64,000 nt of DNA from the NCBI GenBank assembly GCA_944474755.1, contig OX104115.1, positions 56,672,648-56,736,647 on the forward strand, in the 5' to 3' direction. The notes under the pieces were generated by a model. The model had not been told where the DNA came from and did no database searches. It was given only the letters and a program-made list of their open reading frames with translations. Source of the DNA: Limnoperna fortunei. Taxonomy: Eukaryota > Mollusca > Bivalvia > Mytilida > Modiolidae. The translations under genes and the position numbers were made by a program. Below, piece by piece: positions 1-14,490 of the stretch. The first letter of the stretch is position 1. Every line of letters starts with the position of its first letter.

Positions 1-3000
1 GTGCACAAAAGACACATGCAAAGTCTGTGAAGCCTATTTAAGTATATGTAAGACATTATATGTATAAGATCTCTAAAAATTAAAGCAACACATCTATAAA
101 TGTAAATATATCAATTTTGTTAGGGTGTACAGTTTCTTCCGTCTATTTATGTGTATGCTGTTAACAATTTTTGTGTTATTTTTTTACTTGTTTTATATTA
201 TATGACATATATGTTTCAATATGTTTACAATAATTTCTGCTTAAAAGCTATGCATTATCGTTCCATTGTTGCTGTAATAAAATGTGGTAAACTTGATTTT
301 ATTCTCGTTTTCCCACTTTTGATAAGAGGTATAATATCTGTTGTTTTTACAAATATAGTTTTTGTAACACTTCTTATAGTTTTATTTCGAACTTTTTACA
401 GAATAAATAGACCAAATATAATATCTTTATGAAAGAATTTTTTCAGTATATAAGACAAACAGTCATAAAACATTGTATGAAAAACATTCAAAATACAAGT
501 ATTTTAATCAAAAATGAAAAAATTACAGTCGTATGTTCATAAATTTAATTGTTTAACTTACAGAAGAAACAATAACAATATTTTATTGCCTTTTAAAAAC
601 AATTGTTGTTCAAGCTTCATTGTTATAAAAATATTAATTGTGGGATGTATTAACGATATTGTATATCAATACTTATGTCATAAGTTAATAAGTTATGATA
701 TTCGTTATGTCAACTCTAAGTTTTAATATGCAGGCTCTGCTTTGAAATAAAATTTTGTTGAATGGTCTAAGCTCTTTATAGTACCTAAATTGAAATGTTC
801 ACACCCTTAAAATTATGTAAAAATCAGTAATTGGTATAACAATCAGGATTAGAGAGTATTGTAAACACACAACTGCAATCAATTACTTGAAAATATACAG
901 AAAACCTTGCAGTTGCCAATACCATTTTCTATGACATTTCACAGCACCAGTTACAACTTCAAGACAGTGTTCATTGACTATGAAAAGGGATGCGTTTATT
1001 TAATAAAATTGTTTACATGTATGATTGAATGTTGGCAAACCAGGAGTAAGCCGTTGAAGTAAATTATGCGTTTTAGGTTTAACAATCTCGTTATTTTATC
1101 TAAAATTATCCAACATGATATCCCGATTTATTAGCTGAAAGGTCAAAATTATTAAAAAGTCGTTCCTTAATACTCTCGTCATATTCAAATCATTCTGAGC
1201 GAATAAACACTTATTTATATCAGCATTGTAACATTTGGCTGATTGGTTGTTATAAACAGTAAGAGATTGTAATGTATAAATTATTTAAAATTATTTCAAA
1301 TAAAAAAATGTTCAAGGAGGCTAAATGTTCATATTTATATACAAAACAAACAAACGATTGATGATTTTACCAGCATGAAGAAATACACATCTGTTATATG
1401 TATTTTCAATAGTTTCCAGATGTAAAAGTTGTATGTACTTAAATATCGATTCAGGCTGTTATGTTACACAATTTAAAAAAAATTAAAAATATTTGAAATA
1501 AACGCCGGTATAAAGTTTTATGTATATAACATATCTTAAGTAATTTAAAATATTAGTTGTGCATACACAATTCATGCGTATTTGTCAAATAATATTGGGT
1601 TTCTCAGCTTAAGCGTGAGTATAAAACACACTTTAATCTTAAAGAAACTGTTGCAAACATTCAAATTATAATACATGCATTTTGTTTATTAAATATAAAA
1701 ATCATATCTGCCGTTTAATGTTTTATCATATCTTCTACAGTTACGTTTCAAGAGTGGATTGAAGTTGGTTACATTTCTTATGTAGTGTCCGCCATATTGA
1801 AAATATGTATAAAGAGATTTGCATTTTATGATGTAAGAAAGTACAATAAGCGCGGATTTTCCAGTAGAAAAAATAAAATGTGAAAAAAGTGGCGATGTCT
1901 TACGACCAGCTAACAACATAAGATTACAAAATACGCCTTAACGCTTCTAAGGTGTGTCTCCGTAGTAATAAAATCACAATTTTTAGAACACAATTTTGAA
2001 CACGTCTTTATTAATCAACTGATGTCAACAATATAATTTGTTTGCATTTTTTTTCAAATATTTATAACATATATTAATAATAATATTGTTTTAATAATAT
2101 TAAATACGATAGGCAGTTTTGCACGTCCTGAAACGGCAGTGTTACCTGAAAGTGATCTTTAGCAGGTAGATCATTTCTCGACCATAAATGATTATTACAC
2201 AGGGTATTGATTGCAATTACAAAATTGAAATATAATTTCCAAAATTTAGTAACCAGATTAAAGGTAAATTACGTCATTATAAACTGCTTACGTAATCATA
2301 GCATAATTATTGTAGATCACTTATTTCAATGCTGAAATAACTACGTAAATACTATTCGAAGAGTTTTATGGATGTCATGCCCTTCTCTTGCTAAGCATAG
2401 ATATGATGGTAAATACATTTTAATGTCAAAGCAAACTGGATATTACAGATACTTTAGATGTAAGATCACATAGAACAAACATGACACAGTGACACAAATA
2501 TACACAAGTTATACACACGTTAGATTATGTAACTTTTATATTTGTATTGAGGGAAACACATTTATTTTTCAAATGTTTATTTCCAAAAATAAAGTACTTA
2601 AAATATTGCATAAAATTATTTCGTAAAAATAAGTTTTGTTTAAAGAGTTCCGTACTATATTTTTAGTAATCGGTTATCATAAAACACGTTAAAATAACAA
2701 TAATAATAGCTTACAATAAAATTCCAATAACATTAAAAGGCAAACTTGGAAATAAGATCACATATAAGCTGAACATTTTGTTAATAACTATCTTTGAAGC
2801 AATAGTGTTTAAACTGATACGAAGTTGCTGATGTTGTGTTCATAGTACAGGTACGTTTTATACTTCAACATTCTTGTCGAACCTCTTGCTGATTATTAAT
2901 GACAGTTTAAAGTTATTATCGTTAAACAAATTTTGGGTGTTCGGCTGTCAAGTGATTTTTTTGGTACCAACATCTATCGACGAGATAGTCAACGGATGTC

Positions 3001-6000
3001 TGGCCTACATTAGTGCAGTTTTCGTACGGGAAATCACTATACAATTTTTATCGCTGCAAATTTAATAAAACAATAAACGACAAATATATTTCTTTTTATT
3101 TGAATAGAAAAACTTCAAATTCATTTCATTTTTTGCGAAGTTTTTCATACAAAACTATAACCTTCTGTTGTAATATTTCAGGTTTCGAAAGGATCTAGCG
3201 TTGTCTAAACAAAACATCCATGCATCCAAAATTGAGTTGAACTCCTGGTTAGAAAATCTTAAAAATGATAAAACCTGTTTATTTTACGTCTTGATATGAT
3301 TGTATGGATGTCTTGTTAACAAGCATCGTGTTCCATTACATGTACCATCACTTGTTATCGATAATATTTTTCAAATGATTATGTTAAATCTGCAGATGGC
3401 AATATCTTACTTTAAAAGTCGCAAATAGACATGTTATAGTAGACATAAACCAAAGGTATTAATACAATTCTAAACATATACAACGTAGATCTAGATGATA
3501 TTAAATCTCATTGAATTTTCTTAATGCAATTGTTTTTCTTAACAATGAGCTTATCCCGACAACAGGCACTTTAATTAATATATTGATTTTCATAATAACA
3601 ACATTATTTTTCCGCGATTACGAATTACACAGGAAAACACAGTCATTGTTTTAGCTCGTGTTATGAATACCCAAGATATTACCAAAATTAACAGCTCGTC
3701 CAAACATTCTTAGTGCACATTTTTGCGGTTCATTTTGCGTATTATTTGTTGCATCTGGTACATACATGTGTCAATGTGCTCATCAAGGCAAAAAAAACCA
3801 TTTGCGACCTATACATTTAACTCTTATAAGTAAATCTTAACACATTGTCATAATTATGTTTCTTTGGTTGTACACAAGTAATTTTTTAACTTTATTACCC
3901 CAAACATTGTACCCGGACAGAAACCATAACCTTGGTAGAAGAAACATCAAATGATTGTCACCCAATTTTGGAGTCAAGGACACCATGCTCGAAATCAGAC
4001 AGAAAAATAACTACAGTACTTTAAGTTTAGCTTTCGTTATACCGCAGCCGTCGTGTTTAAGGTTATCTATGAATTATGTAAATGCTGATTCCAATCTGTA
4101 CTAAATAGCTTGAAATAAAGGATACTTAGACAATACTAGACATTCGTTATATATAGTTTATATTTTCCTACAAATAACCGAAAAACTTTATTTAAGGTCC
4201 ATGGTTATAGAATCTTGTAACTATTCTGAAGTTTGGTTAAATGACTGCAGATATTATAATGACATATTATAATAAAAATACATATCCACCGATACAATAA
4301 AGACAATCTAGATTTAAAGTAGACGAACAGATTTATAAAAAGTGTGGTATACTGCAGTTTGCATTAATTTTGTGAAACTAGTACAACAACAAACCAATAA
4401 CTATTAGATATCATAAAAGTATACCTATTTTCCCTGTTATATTTTATATTAACTAAGCAGATTGGATGAACTATTCTGGTCTAATTTTCTAAATAAACTG
4501 CATACTTTATGCAATGGTTTGTACATACGTGTGTGAAATTTGAACATTTTGTATTCGATTCGATTATGCAAACAACCTTCCGTTGAGTACTTGATACAGT
4601 TTATTAATTAAAACCGTAGCATTAAAAATAATGCGCCTTACATGTTCGTTATGTCATGTTTTTCTGTGTTTGGTAGATAATGACATTTTGTTGATTATAG
4701 AAAACCTTTTCATGACAAATATTCATTTAAAAAATATTTCACCTAAACGGAATCCCCCAAAATGAATTATTAATGTGGAACGCTACTACATAATTAGACT
4801 GTGATTGTTTAAATCTCTAGGGCATCTTTAAAAATTGCACTTGTATGCTTCCATGATGACTCCATTAATCAATCGCATTTTCGTATTGGTGTACACACCA
4901 GGGAAATTATTTTTATTCGGATTGAAGGAAAACATGGTGACAAAATGAAAATATATTTGCATGTTGTTTATTAGGTAAAAATAAACATAGTGCATATTAC
5001 CGTTTATCATATCTTCAAATAGTACACACATGTAGACAAATTATTGTGAAAATTGTAAAAAAATGCACTTATGAATGTCCACTAGTTTGTAAATATGTCG
5101 TCCCAAGACGGCAGTACTACAGATTACACGACAACCATAAAGTCGTTATAAGCTAATGGTGGATATTAAAGCAATATGCAAAGCGGTGGTTTGTTTTATT
5201 AAAATTTGTTTTATTAGTAAATCTAGTGTCAATGTGTTCATCAGTAATAGCTATTAGTATTTGAATGAGACGATGTGTATTAATTGAATAACTCTGATGT
5301 TTGGTATAAATAGCACAAAGATTACCCTTTATACCCATCTTAATTTCTCAATCGTACGTTCTATTGACATTCTAATTTTACATTTAATATTTAAAAAAAT
5401 AATAATATGAAATGTAAAAATTAACAGACTATAGATAGACTATGTAGTAAACTGAAAAAGAGCAAGTTTGGATTTGATTATATAAATACAGTGCATCTTT
5501 ACCTCTATAAAAGTGGCTTGTTTTTATTATCCGACATTTGTTTATATAATAAAATGTCGTATTAAATGCATTTTTCTGCTGTGCAGAAGACAACTTGAGA
5601 AACATACACTTTTGATTTTTTTTCTATTGCAGTAACCCTGTGATGTTTGGAATCCCAGCGTTCATTTGAAGTGTTTTTTAATTACTGTTGCCAGGTTAAG
5701 TTTTAATTTTCAACTATATCTATCGATTATTAATTTGTATTAAAATGGAGACTCTCGGCCTCTCAGGCCTCCTAGGATCGTATAATTTCAAAAACATCTA
5801 GTGTTGTTTCATGCTTATCACGTTATAGTGTATCACCCTGCATGAACGAGAAATAATTAAGCTGTACAAGTTTCAACTTACAAAGTGCAAAACTGCCTTT
5901 TGTCGCTTTTTACTTTTTTTATTTAAGAAAATTAATAAATATGTTTTTGCATGTACAAATATTTTTAAACACATTATAGCAGATCTAAGTATTAAATACA

Positions 6001-6155
6001 ACTAGGTCTAAAATTGTTTCTAATCTTGTTAGCTGTATTAATCTTCAAAGAACAAAAGGAGAAAAGCATCTGTAAACTGGATTATGTATCAATTGTTTAG
6101 TGAAACAATCGCGTAATAACCGTAGCTTTTAATATCATAAGGTATCATACACTCT
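1..6155. other. AT-rich non-coding stretch, nothing recognised
   Basis: I read both strands and found no exon with convincing splice sites, no domain motif and no clear repeat. The short open frames here (for example 151-432 and 514-726 on the plus strand) are rich in Phe, Ile, Tyr and Asn, as expected from chance translation of AT-rich DNA. The stretch could be intergenic or a long intron. Confidence 0.5.
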
Positions 6156-6159
6156 TTTA

Positions 6160-6275
6160 CTCCAGTTTCAGCAATTTTACAGCTGAATCATGGCGTACAA
6201 ATTTTATTGGGGGAGTAAGCCACAGTATCTGGAGAAAACCCCAAACCTTCGGTAGGATTAACATGAATTTTAGTT
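6160..6275 (-). repeat. V-SINE 3' fragment
   Basis: Read on the minus strand, this matches the tail half of the full SINE at 10176-10433: the CTCCGG-like core, the CCAATAAAAA-like segment, then the CCATGA and GCTGAAA motifs. The tRNA-related head is missing, so it is a 5'-truncated or eroded copy. Confidence 0.6.
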
Positions 6276-6279
6276 ATAA

Positions 6280-8135
6280 TTCTGATAGCCTTATTATAAA
6301 TTTTACAGAAAAATTTAAAATTAGAATGGCAAACATCTCAATATGGAGAGTAAACAATCCCGAATTGTTTTTATTTCAATAATCTGAAATAAACTTTATT
6401 TATTATATATCCAAATACAATTGATCATATGAATAAGATTTTTAACATATAATAGTTTTTAACGCACAGTGGAATAAACACATATCTCTGAGTTTTATAT
6501 ATTCTTATACACCATATTCTTTTGTCGTTGTCGACAATTAACAAAATCTAAAGATTAAGTGCTGACAAAATTAAAAATATACTTTCATACTTAAATTAGA
6601 GTGTTATGTCAGAACGTTTACAGATCTATGCATGAAATTGTTTAACTCTGAACTGTTTGAACTAATGAGTTCTGACTAATTAATCCGATAAATTTCCATA
6701 TTGTCACTTACAATTATCCGTTGTATAAATGAAATCTCATCGATTAATCTAAATCATCAAAGATCATTAATTTTCAATAGTATGGACTCCGCGGGTGCAA
6801 GTACTGTATGTGTTCACATATGGTTGTGGCAATAGTGGACCTTCGTTTAGCACTTAGGTTAAAATATACTTTGTCAAGTACATTTATATAGTATATTGAA
6901 CATTTTTATTTTGTCTATTGTCGAGTTTGCTTTCGCTGACGTTATTCTTTTAGTTTAATAATTTATATCAAATCTTTTTGCTTTCGTTTTTAAAATTTTG
7001 GGCGTTATCAGCATGTTTTTAATTGATCCCTGATCGACTTTTACCTTAAGTGAAAAAGAGCTTTACCTAATCGTTAATAAATTATTACCGCTAATGCAGT
7101 TTCTAATCTTTGACAGAGAATTAACAGCGCATCATTATTTAATACTATTTAATGCATGTCAAAAGTATAAAACGTGAAGGGATAACAATGAATACATAGA
7201 GCTTAACATTAAAGTAGTAATGAATTTTATGGAACTTCATATCATTGACATTTTACTGATTGCATGTTATACAGATTAGAATTGGTGCCATAACCTAAGC
7301 ACATAAGACTTAATTTACAGATGTTTGACATGTTAAACATATGACTCTCAAGAGCAGTACTTGTGTTTTATAAACTTAATTTTGACCAATTTTACCCCTT
7401 AAGGGCTCATACAAATTCTAGTAACTCTTGAGAAATAATAAACTTGATAGGGTGAAAATCATATTGGCTATAAACAATTTGTACTCACGATTTTAAAATA
7501 TCTTCAAAGTCCAGATTTTGTATTTGGTATAATTGATGGATATGACATCCATGACATAATTTACCTATTTAGCCTCAATCATGGGATAAACATTGTACAT
7601 GTATCAATAGGCAATTAAGTGTTGTTTCACATAAAGATAATATTTCTATTAACCTTATGGTTCTGTAATACAAGAGAATTTGTTCATCATACTTTATCGC
7701 GCCGTTTTTGTTAGGTTTTTTTGTAGAAGTCGAAAGTAAGATATTTGAGATTGTCACATAGAATACTCGAAAAATGAAAGCAAGGTCCAAAATAGTTATA
7801 TATTCATTGAAATGTACTTTTAAACACATCCTTATTTCACCTTGAATGTTAAATTTTGAGACAATGAAAATACATAAATCGTCATCAAAAATTAGAAAAG
7901 AAAGATAAACTTTATATCCTATTCTGCAAGTGAGCGTATTTTGGAGACGGTTTTTTGCATGACAAATGAAAATTGCTTATCAGGTATAGTTAGCTTATTC
8001 TCATTTGTTTATCAAGAAGGGTACTTTTTAAAATTTTTAACAATTATTTCCTCGAGATATTCAGCGTTTTGAAATATCGCGGTTTTTTTTATTTTTATCG
8101 GACGATTTTCCATACTTAAATTTGAACTTAATTAG
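6280..8135. other. Non-coding stretch, nothing recognised
   Basis: No exon, RNA gene or repeat that I can support. The minus-strand open frame 7575-7829 has no domain signature and no splice context. Confidence 0.45.
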
Positions 8136-8139
8136 AACG

Positions 8140-8345
8140 GAAGTGTACTTATTCAAAATCCTACGGTGATGTCGTCGCAGTTAAGGCGGAAAAAGTCTCG
8201 CATTTTGTCCGTATACCATTGAAGTCACGAAAGAAGACGAACATTTGTAAACCACGCAAGGTCCCTTTAGAAACAAAAATGGCTGACTTGTTATGTAAAA
8301 TTACCGTAGCAAAAGTCAAGGACGATTTGTAAAAGGTAAACAACA
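8140..8345 (+). repeat. Dispersed repeat family 'GTCGTC', copy 1
   Basis: Begins near GGTGATGTCGTC and continues through a block containing GGAAAAAGTC, ATACCATTG, AACATTTGTAAAC, AAGGTCC and AAATGGCTGACTT. The same ordered blocks recur at 36885-37065 and once in each unit of the 43.9-49.2 kb tandem array. The minus-strand open frame 8161-8385 is an artefact of this repeat. The element class is unknown; no coding capacity is seen. Confidence 0.65.
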
Positions 8346-8349
8346 GCGG

Positions 8350-10170
8350 CATAGTATAAAACATACACACGTTATCGTATCTCAATTTTCTTCTGCTGGA
8401 TTTTTGTTATAAAAGGATAAAAAATGAAATCATAAAAAATGCAAGGAAAATTATTTTTCCAATGGGGTTTGACATAAAGTATAGACACTAAAAGCGTTTA
8501 GTCACCAAATGTTCTTCCTTCACAAGAACCAGTATTGATTAAACCATCAAGTCTTAATCAAATCATAAGTAGTCTGTTAATTAACAATTTCAAATGTACA
8601 TGTGAATATTCATTAAAAAACTAAATGAATGCAAACATTGAAAAAGTACTCTACGGCAAATAGAAATTTAATGACGGACAACAGTACGATTCATTCGTTT
8701 ATAAACTTCAACACGTAATACACAACGACAAACTTCAGATGCATTTGGTCAACACATTAGTCAACAATAGGTATTTGAGCAAATATACTGACGCATTTAA
8801 CATGCACTTCTAAAATGTTTGGTATTAATATAAATGTCTATTTTGTAGAAGCTAATTAACAAATGATACAAGCTTCTAAAGGTTCAAAACTGAGATCCTA
8901 ATTTTGTTCAATTGTTTGTTATTTCAACAATTGTTACATTATTACATTTATCAAACTTTTAACAAGATGTATGTATAACTCCTGACACTTTAAGGCACTT
9001 GTCAAAAGAATTAAAATTGACAGAAAGAAAACCAATAGATATGGTCATTTACTGACAGAAATATACCAAAGGTGTGAGATTGTAATAAATGTAATTTATC
9101 TTTACCTATGAACAAATGTACTGTTAGAACTACTCGTAAAGATGCAAGTTTAATTATATCCATATATTTTCTACGTGCATAACTTGATCATGTATTCTAA
9201 TATAGCTTAGTGTAGTCAATTGTCTTTAATCGGTTTTTGTTATTTTGAATTTTAATATGCCCAAACACAAAAGTAGGCAATAAGTAGTTAATTTATTTCT
9301 GTCGATTCTAGTAATATTTTTAATAAAAAAATCGAACGTAAGCTGTTAATCAATCAAAGATTGTTTAAAGTATGAAAAGTAAAAATATTTATAATAACAT
9401 AGGTTATCACGTGTATTTAATCAATATAAAAGTAGAATTTCCAGTCTTTGTTGTCAAGCACTGGTTTAATAATGAGCACCAGGAACGCAAGCATAATTTA
9501 ATCAAATAAGGAATATCTTAATGTAATAAAGATCAGCAATTAAGAAAAGAAGTGATCAGATGAAATATAAGCACATCAAAGGTAAGTCAAAATAAAATAA
9601 AATAAACTGCAAAACTATAGAAACTTTTGATACATTTTGGAGAACACGTATCACGGCATCAAGTCCTGTGTACAATAGATGTCAAGTATTTTCCACCACT
9701 TAACAGGTCGTAAACAAAGTAAAAATGTTTCCTTTTCTATTACATACTATTCTAAACGACCCTACTTTTTATTTAAATGATTTAAATAATTATAGTAATA
9801 GTGTTAGCCAAAGATACTTTTGATTTTGTAATTGTGAAAATAATGTTTGCAGTACAACAATAAAACAATGTCAACAACAACTTACTTAATTCATATTATT
9901 ATTTACAGATTTCGAAATCGTAGTCTTACTTGTTATTTTGTAACATAACACAGATTTTTAGCATTTATAGATCAAGCAGAAAACCGCAAAAAATAGTAAT
10001 TTTGTGTGCTTCGCAAGAACTGTTTTGCCTGTTATAACACACTCGTCGTGTCGTTAGCAGTCAATACATGTTAAGTCAAGTCCAAGAAAATAAAATACTA
10101 ATCCAACTGTACGATGATCCTAGAGCTTTCCGTATTTTAGAGACATATATCTCGTATTTGTCTACAAGTA
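8350..10170. other. Non-coding stretch, nothing recognised
   Basis: AT-rich DNA without a supported exon, RNA gene or repeat. Confidence 0.45.
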
Positions 10171-10175
10171 CAAGA

Positions 10176-10433
10176 GGTGGCCGAGTGGTCAAGGCAGTTC
10201 GTCTACTATTGATCACGTGGTCTGTTAACACTGAGATCGCGGGTTCGATTCTCACTGCAGGCAGGGTGTACTCGACTCCAATCTTAATTGACAAGGATTG
10301 CCAGTTTTCCTACCACAGGTCGGGGGTTCTCTCCGGGTACTCCGGCTTCCTCCCCCAATAAAAACTGGACGCCATGAAATAGCTGAAAAATTGCTGAAAG
10401 TGGCGTTAAAACACTATTCAAACAAACAAAAAA
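10176..10433 (+). mobile_element. Full-length tRNA-derived SINE (V-SINE type, RUDI-like)
   Basis: The 5' end resembles a class II (Leu/Ser-type) tRNA, with an A-box-like GGTGGCCGAGTGGT and a B-box-like GGTTCGATTCT at 10242-10252, which together form an internal RNA polymerase III promoter. It is followed by a tRNA-unrelated body with the V-domain-like CTCCGGGTACTCCGGC and a tail with GCCATGA, GCTGAAA, GTGGCGTTAAA and an AAC-rich end. SINEs of this kind depend on a partner LINE for movement. Naming it RUDI-like rests on recall that this V-SINE is widespread in molluscs. The open frames on both strands here are shadows of the SINE. Confidence 0.85.
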
Positions 10434-10434
10434 C

Positions 10435-13400
10435 ATAACATTATTATTTTTTAATAAAAACAAGAACAAAACCTTGAGTTTTAGTCTCCACGTTAATCGG
10501 TTTGCTTGTTAATTAAGTAAATCGTTGTATTTACCACAAGTTATAGAGACATTTTCAGTAGTAAAACGCAAACGCGATATACTGGAACGGATTGCATGTT
10601 GTTGCGTTTAAGGGGAAAGTTGACGATTCGAAAGTTTAAGTCATCACATTTTCATACAATTTACCAGAGAAGCCACCTTCATTGTTAATTTTTATTTTTA
10701 AATAAATAAAAACAGAAGATGTTGAAAGTCGCTAAATTGAATAAAACGGGAATTGAGTTTAATGAACTGGACTAGTTTGCGACCATTCTTACTTAAAAGT
10801 GATTACTATAAGACAATTGCAAAGAATCCTGACAAAATAACAAGAGCCGAAAGTCAATAATAAGTCCGCGTCACATGAATGAATAAATAATGAATGGAAC
10901 GCAATGGTCATGATTGGTGCCCTATGAAATACTAATTGCCTGTTGAAAAAATATGTCGACCGAATTAAAGAAATATGCTGCCAATCCAATAACTAAGCAA
11001 TTTCAACGGTTTATTCATCTATAATTGTTTTAAGCTTTACAGTTGTTTATGATAAAATAAGTTTTATCGTAACCGATAACCAGATTTGTGCATCTACGTA
11101 TTTACACTTTCGTTTATTAAATCAATCTTTGTTTATTTGACTTTAATTTAGTATTTGAATTTAGTATATACATGTATTGTGTTGTACACCGATACAAAAT
11201 TAAATGTTTATGATATTACAAGAAGAAAGGGATATATATCGAATCGACTCTATCACTTTCGTTGATGGTTTGAAGGATCCACATTTGATTTACATTTAGA
11301 AAATAAGAGAAATAAAACTTTTTTGCAGACAGGTATGTATTTTTGTTATAGTGGATGTTAGCAGGACTAAAATAGCTTTTGTTGTAAACTAAGATGAACC
11401 AGCAATTAAACGTTGTTTGTATGGACTTTTCTGTAGTGTGGAAATTCAATTCAAAAAGAGAATGTCATTGTTTTCCTTACTAATAGAGCCCAAAAGAATA
11501 TATGACGATTTGTGATTGTCAATTATTTCATTTAGAAATAGTGTAGTAGCTAGGTACCTAATTTTTATAATTTGTAATTCGTGCTACTTTTTTACTGATG
11601 TCCTACGTCTTTGTTTGTAAGGTAGTACACTTTAATATTTGCTTTAATTAAATTGTAGGATAAATAAAACTCAATGGTCAACTTCTAGTGTAATAGGACT
11701 GTTATTCGATGCTTAGAGATGCAAAACAATAATATATAATTATTCATTTCAATACGTTGTACACTTAGATAAACCTGCAATAAAACGTTGCTTCTATATA
11801 TTTTTGTGTAATAATATCATACCAAGAAATCAATGTCTTTTTTTCTGACAGAGCGCCCCAAAAATATAATACGGTTTGTGATATCTCAAATATCTCAATT
11901 TGAAACACTGTAACAGCTGAGTTCTGTATTTTTATAACTCTTCTTTATAATTGGTGCTACTTCTTTACTGATATCGTACGTCTTTTTATTTTATAACGTA
12001 TTATAGTTTATTATTTGTTTTTGTTAAATTGTTTGATCAATAAAACTCAAAAGTCAAATTTCTAGTGCATTAACACTGTGGTTCTAGGCTAAGAGAAAAC
12101 ATAATTCTATTATTTGTTTCAGATACGGAGTGAAAATTTCTACAATAAGGATCATATTTTTCCAATAAATGATCAAAGAAAAGCAATTACTATTGTCAGA
12201 ATCTTAAACAGCAAAATGTCATTAAGTTCAAATTAATTACTTTCTCATCAAAAATAGCAGTGAAACTTCTGTTATCAAAATTAATAAGGTCACATTTCTG
12301 CATTAATGATTTTACACAAATCACACTGTATGCAAAAGACGTATAAATGTAGAGATAAGTTGCTTGATAATATCATTACTCATTTTTTGCATTTTGTATG
12401 TAATGAATACCTTTTCGTGCTGCACATCGCATGAATCAATTAGTGAGCCCAAGCGTCCCTTATTTCATGTCTTCTGTGCTGTTTACAATTTGTGATGAAT
12501 ACATTGTGATCGGATGTGTGTAAAGTGAAAAATTAATTTGATAGTTAAAGATTTCCAAATATCGAGATAATAAAACTGCAGTACTGTCAGTCTGTCAGTT
12601 CTTATCATAAAATATTAATTTTAATTTGACAAATACATATAATCTAATTTACCTCATCAGAACGACATGTACAGCTTTTCGTTTTGGATAAACTATGCCA
12701 TACATCAGTATTGAACTGTCCGTACTGGTTACCATTTCTTGGATGCAAATGAATTATTTAGTTATCGTTTAATTTCATTAGAATGTTTATAATTGTATTA
12801 TTCTTAAAGCGTTCTCGTACTAAATCGTTAGATGTACAAAAATAATCTTGATTTTGCAATGCGGAATACCTACTAATTGATAAGAAGTTACTAATATATT
12901 CTCGTCTTAAATGTAGCCAAACAATTGTTCTCCGAACTTTAAAGCACTAATTCCTTTCAAGAAACCAATGCTTGAATACATCCTGTGAGAGAGGCTTAAG
13001 ATTTTCCCATCTGAATGTAAGAGAATTAAATCGATAAATTCTGAGTTCACAATAAAAACATGTATTATCATAACGAATCTCAATTAATTTTTTCAACGTT
13101 ACCAAAAATACTTACAATTCTGTAAAACTGCGTAATAAATGGAGGAAAACGATGAATGATATTTTTTCCAATATATTAAACAAATTAATTGTTGTCGAAA
13201 ATCACGCCATTTGACAGCAGCCATGTCGCAGTAACAAGAAAAATGTAAACTTCTTAAACTAAACGTTTAGAGAATAAACAACAGTTATGTGTGTATCATT
13301 TTCAATATTTTACTAAAAAGCAAGCACATTCAATGCTTCTCAATTGAGGTAGCACAAAATGTCTTACGCCAAATATTTTGTAATCAATATGGCCCTTTAA

Positions 13401-13575
13401 TATTAAGAAATCCCAATATAATTCTTAGTGATACAAAACTGTTGCCTTACTGAATTAAATGGTTTTACTACAGATTCATTTGTGTATTTATTTTATATGT
13501 TTTCTTATTTTATTGTTAATTGATTTATATTTTATGGTTGTTTTATATCATCAAGTAACCGTAAATGAATGGTTT
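10435..13575. other. Non-coding stretch upstream of copy A
   Basis: No supported exon. Two related AT-rich segments (about 11340-11700 and 11740-12070) share ordered blocks such as CAATAAAACGTTG or CAATTAAACGTTG, CTACTTCTTTACTGAT and AATAAAACTCAA, so they look like a diverged local duplication of about 380 bp. The promoter and any 5' UTR exon of copy A should lie here, but no core promoter motif is clear. Confidence 0.4.
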
Positions 13576-14185
13576 TAATTACAGAATAATGAAAGACATC
13601 ACAATTTTGTCATTCATCTGTTTAATATTAGCAAACGTAAAGTACAGTTACGAGGTATGTAATAATAACATTATTAAGCTTTAGATCGCTCAAGGAAAAC
13701 CATACTGGGTACAACAGCTTATCAGTGAACTGAGTTTTTCAATCACTCTTGAAGTACATATAAAGAAAGGGTATTGTACTTTGTTTTACTAATTGTAGCA
13801 TTAATAAGCTGATACTATCATCACTTCACTTGTCTTGACGCTAACGCAGTGGAAAAAATAATTTGAGTTTGAACTCTAGAATTTGAATATGTAAAAAGCG
13901 TTTTTTGTATGGGATCAAAATAATTAACAACAATGGCTATATTTCACACAATATTGTCACAGTTTTGTTCTTAACATATGAAATAATTTTTATTTAACAT
14001 TTAATGTTACATGTATGAAATTAAACTGTTATAACAACCGAACCTACAACCTTAAGAGTGGTGTCCAAATGTACAAAAATACATCGACTGTGTCAAAACA
14101 AATATAAAAATAACTTTTTACCCTCCCCTAACTTTTCTCTGGCCTGAATAAAAATTTAATAAATTCTTTAATATCATTATTTCAG

Positions 14186-14204
14186 TGCCAGTACGACATA
14201 GTCA
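14186..14204 (+). CDS. 19-nt microexon (exon 2) of copy A
   Basis: It lies between TTTCAG and GTAAGT and encodes CQYDIV plus one nucleotide. It is needed to bring the phase-0 exon 1 into frame with exon 3, which starts with two nucleotides of a split codon. The same 19-nt exon occurs in copies C and D, which is the main support. Confidence 0.75.
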
Positions 14205-14339
14205 GTAAGTATTTTTGCTGTACAACTCAAACATAATGATAATTTCAAATCTTTGTGTTTCAGCGAAGAACAAATCTGCATTAGTTTTTATTCTAAATTT
14301 TAGACATAACATGTATTTCATATCTTATTGATGATGGTA

Positions 14340-14490
14340 AAAGCGGCAATAGGATTGCCAGTTTTCCTGTCGCAGTTCGAGGTTTTTCACAGGATAATCC
14401 AGCTTCCTGCACCAATAAAAACTGAACGCCATGATATAGATGAAAAGTTGCTGAAAGTTTCACGAAACATTAAAGGAACCAACAAACAAT
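14340..14490 (+). repeat. V-SINE 3' fragment in intron 2 of copy A
   Basis: Matches the tail half of the 10176-10433 SINE: GGATTGCCAGTTTTCCT, a decayed CTCCGG core, CCAATAAAAACTGAACGCC and GTTGCTGAAAG, ending in an AAC-rich tail. It lacks the tRNA-related head and is not present at this position in copies C or D. Confidence 0.7.

Noticed and set aside
151..726. Plus-strand open frames of 93 and 70 codons
   Set aside because: Composition is that of chance AT-rich translation; no splice sites, domain or repeat support.
10176..10260. A tRNA-Leu/Ser gene
   Set aside because: The A- and B-box-like boxes belong to the head of a V-SINE that continues for another 180 nt; the same head recurs at 43616.
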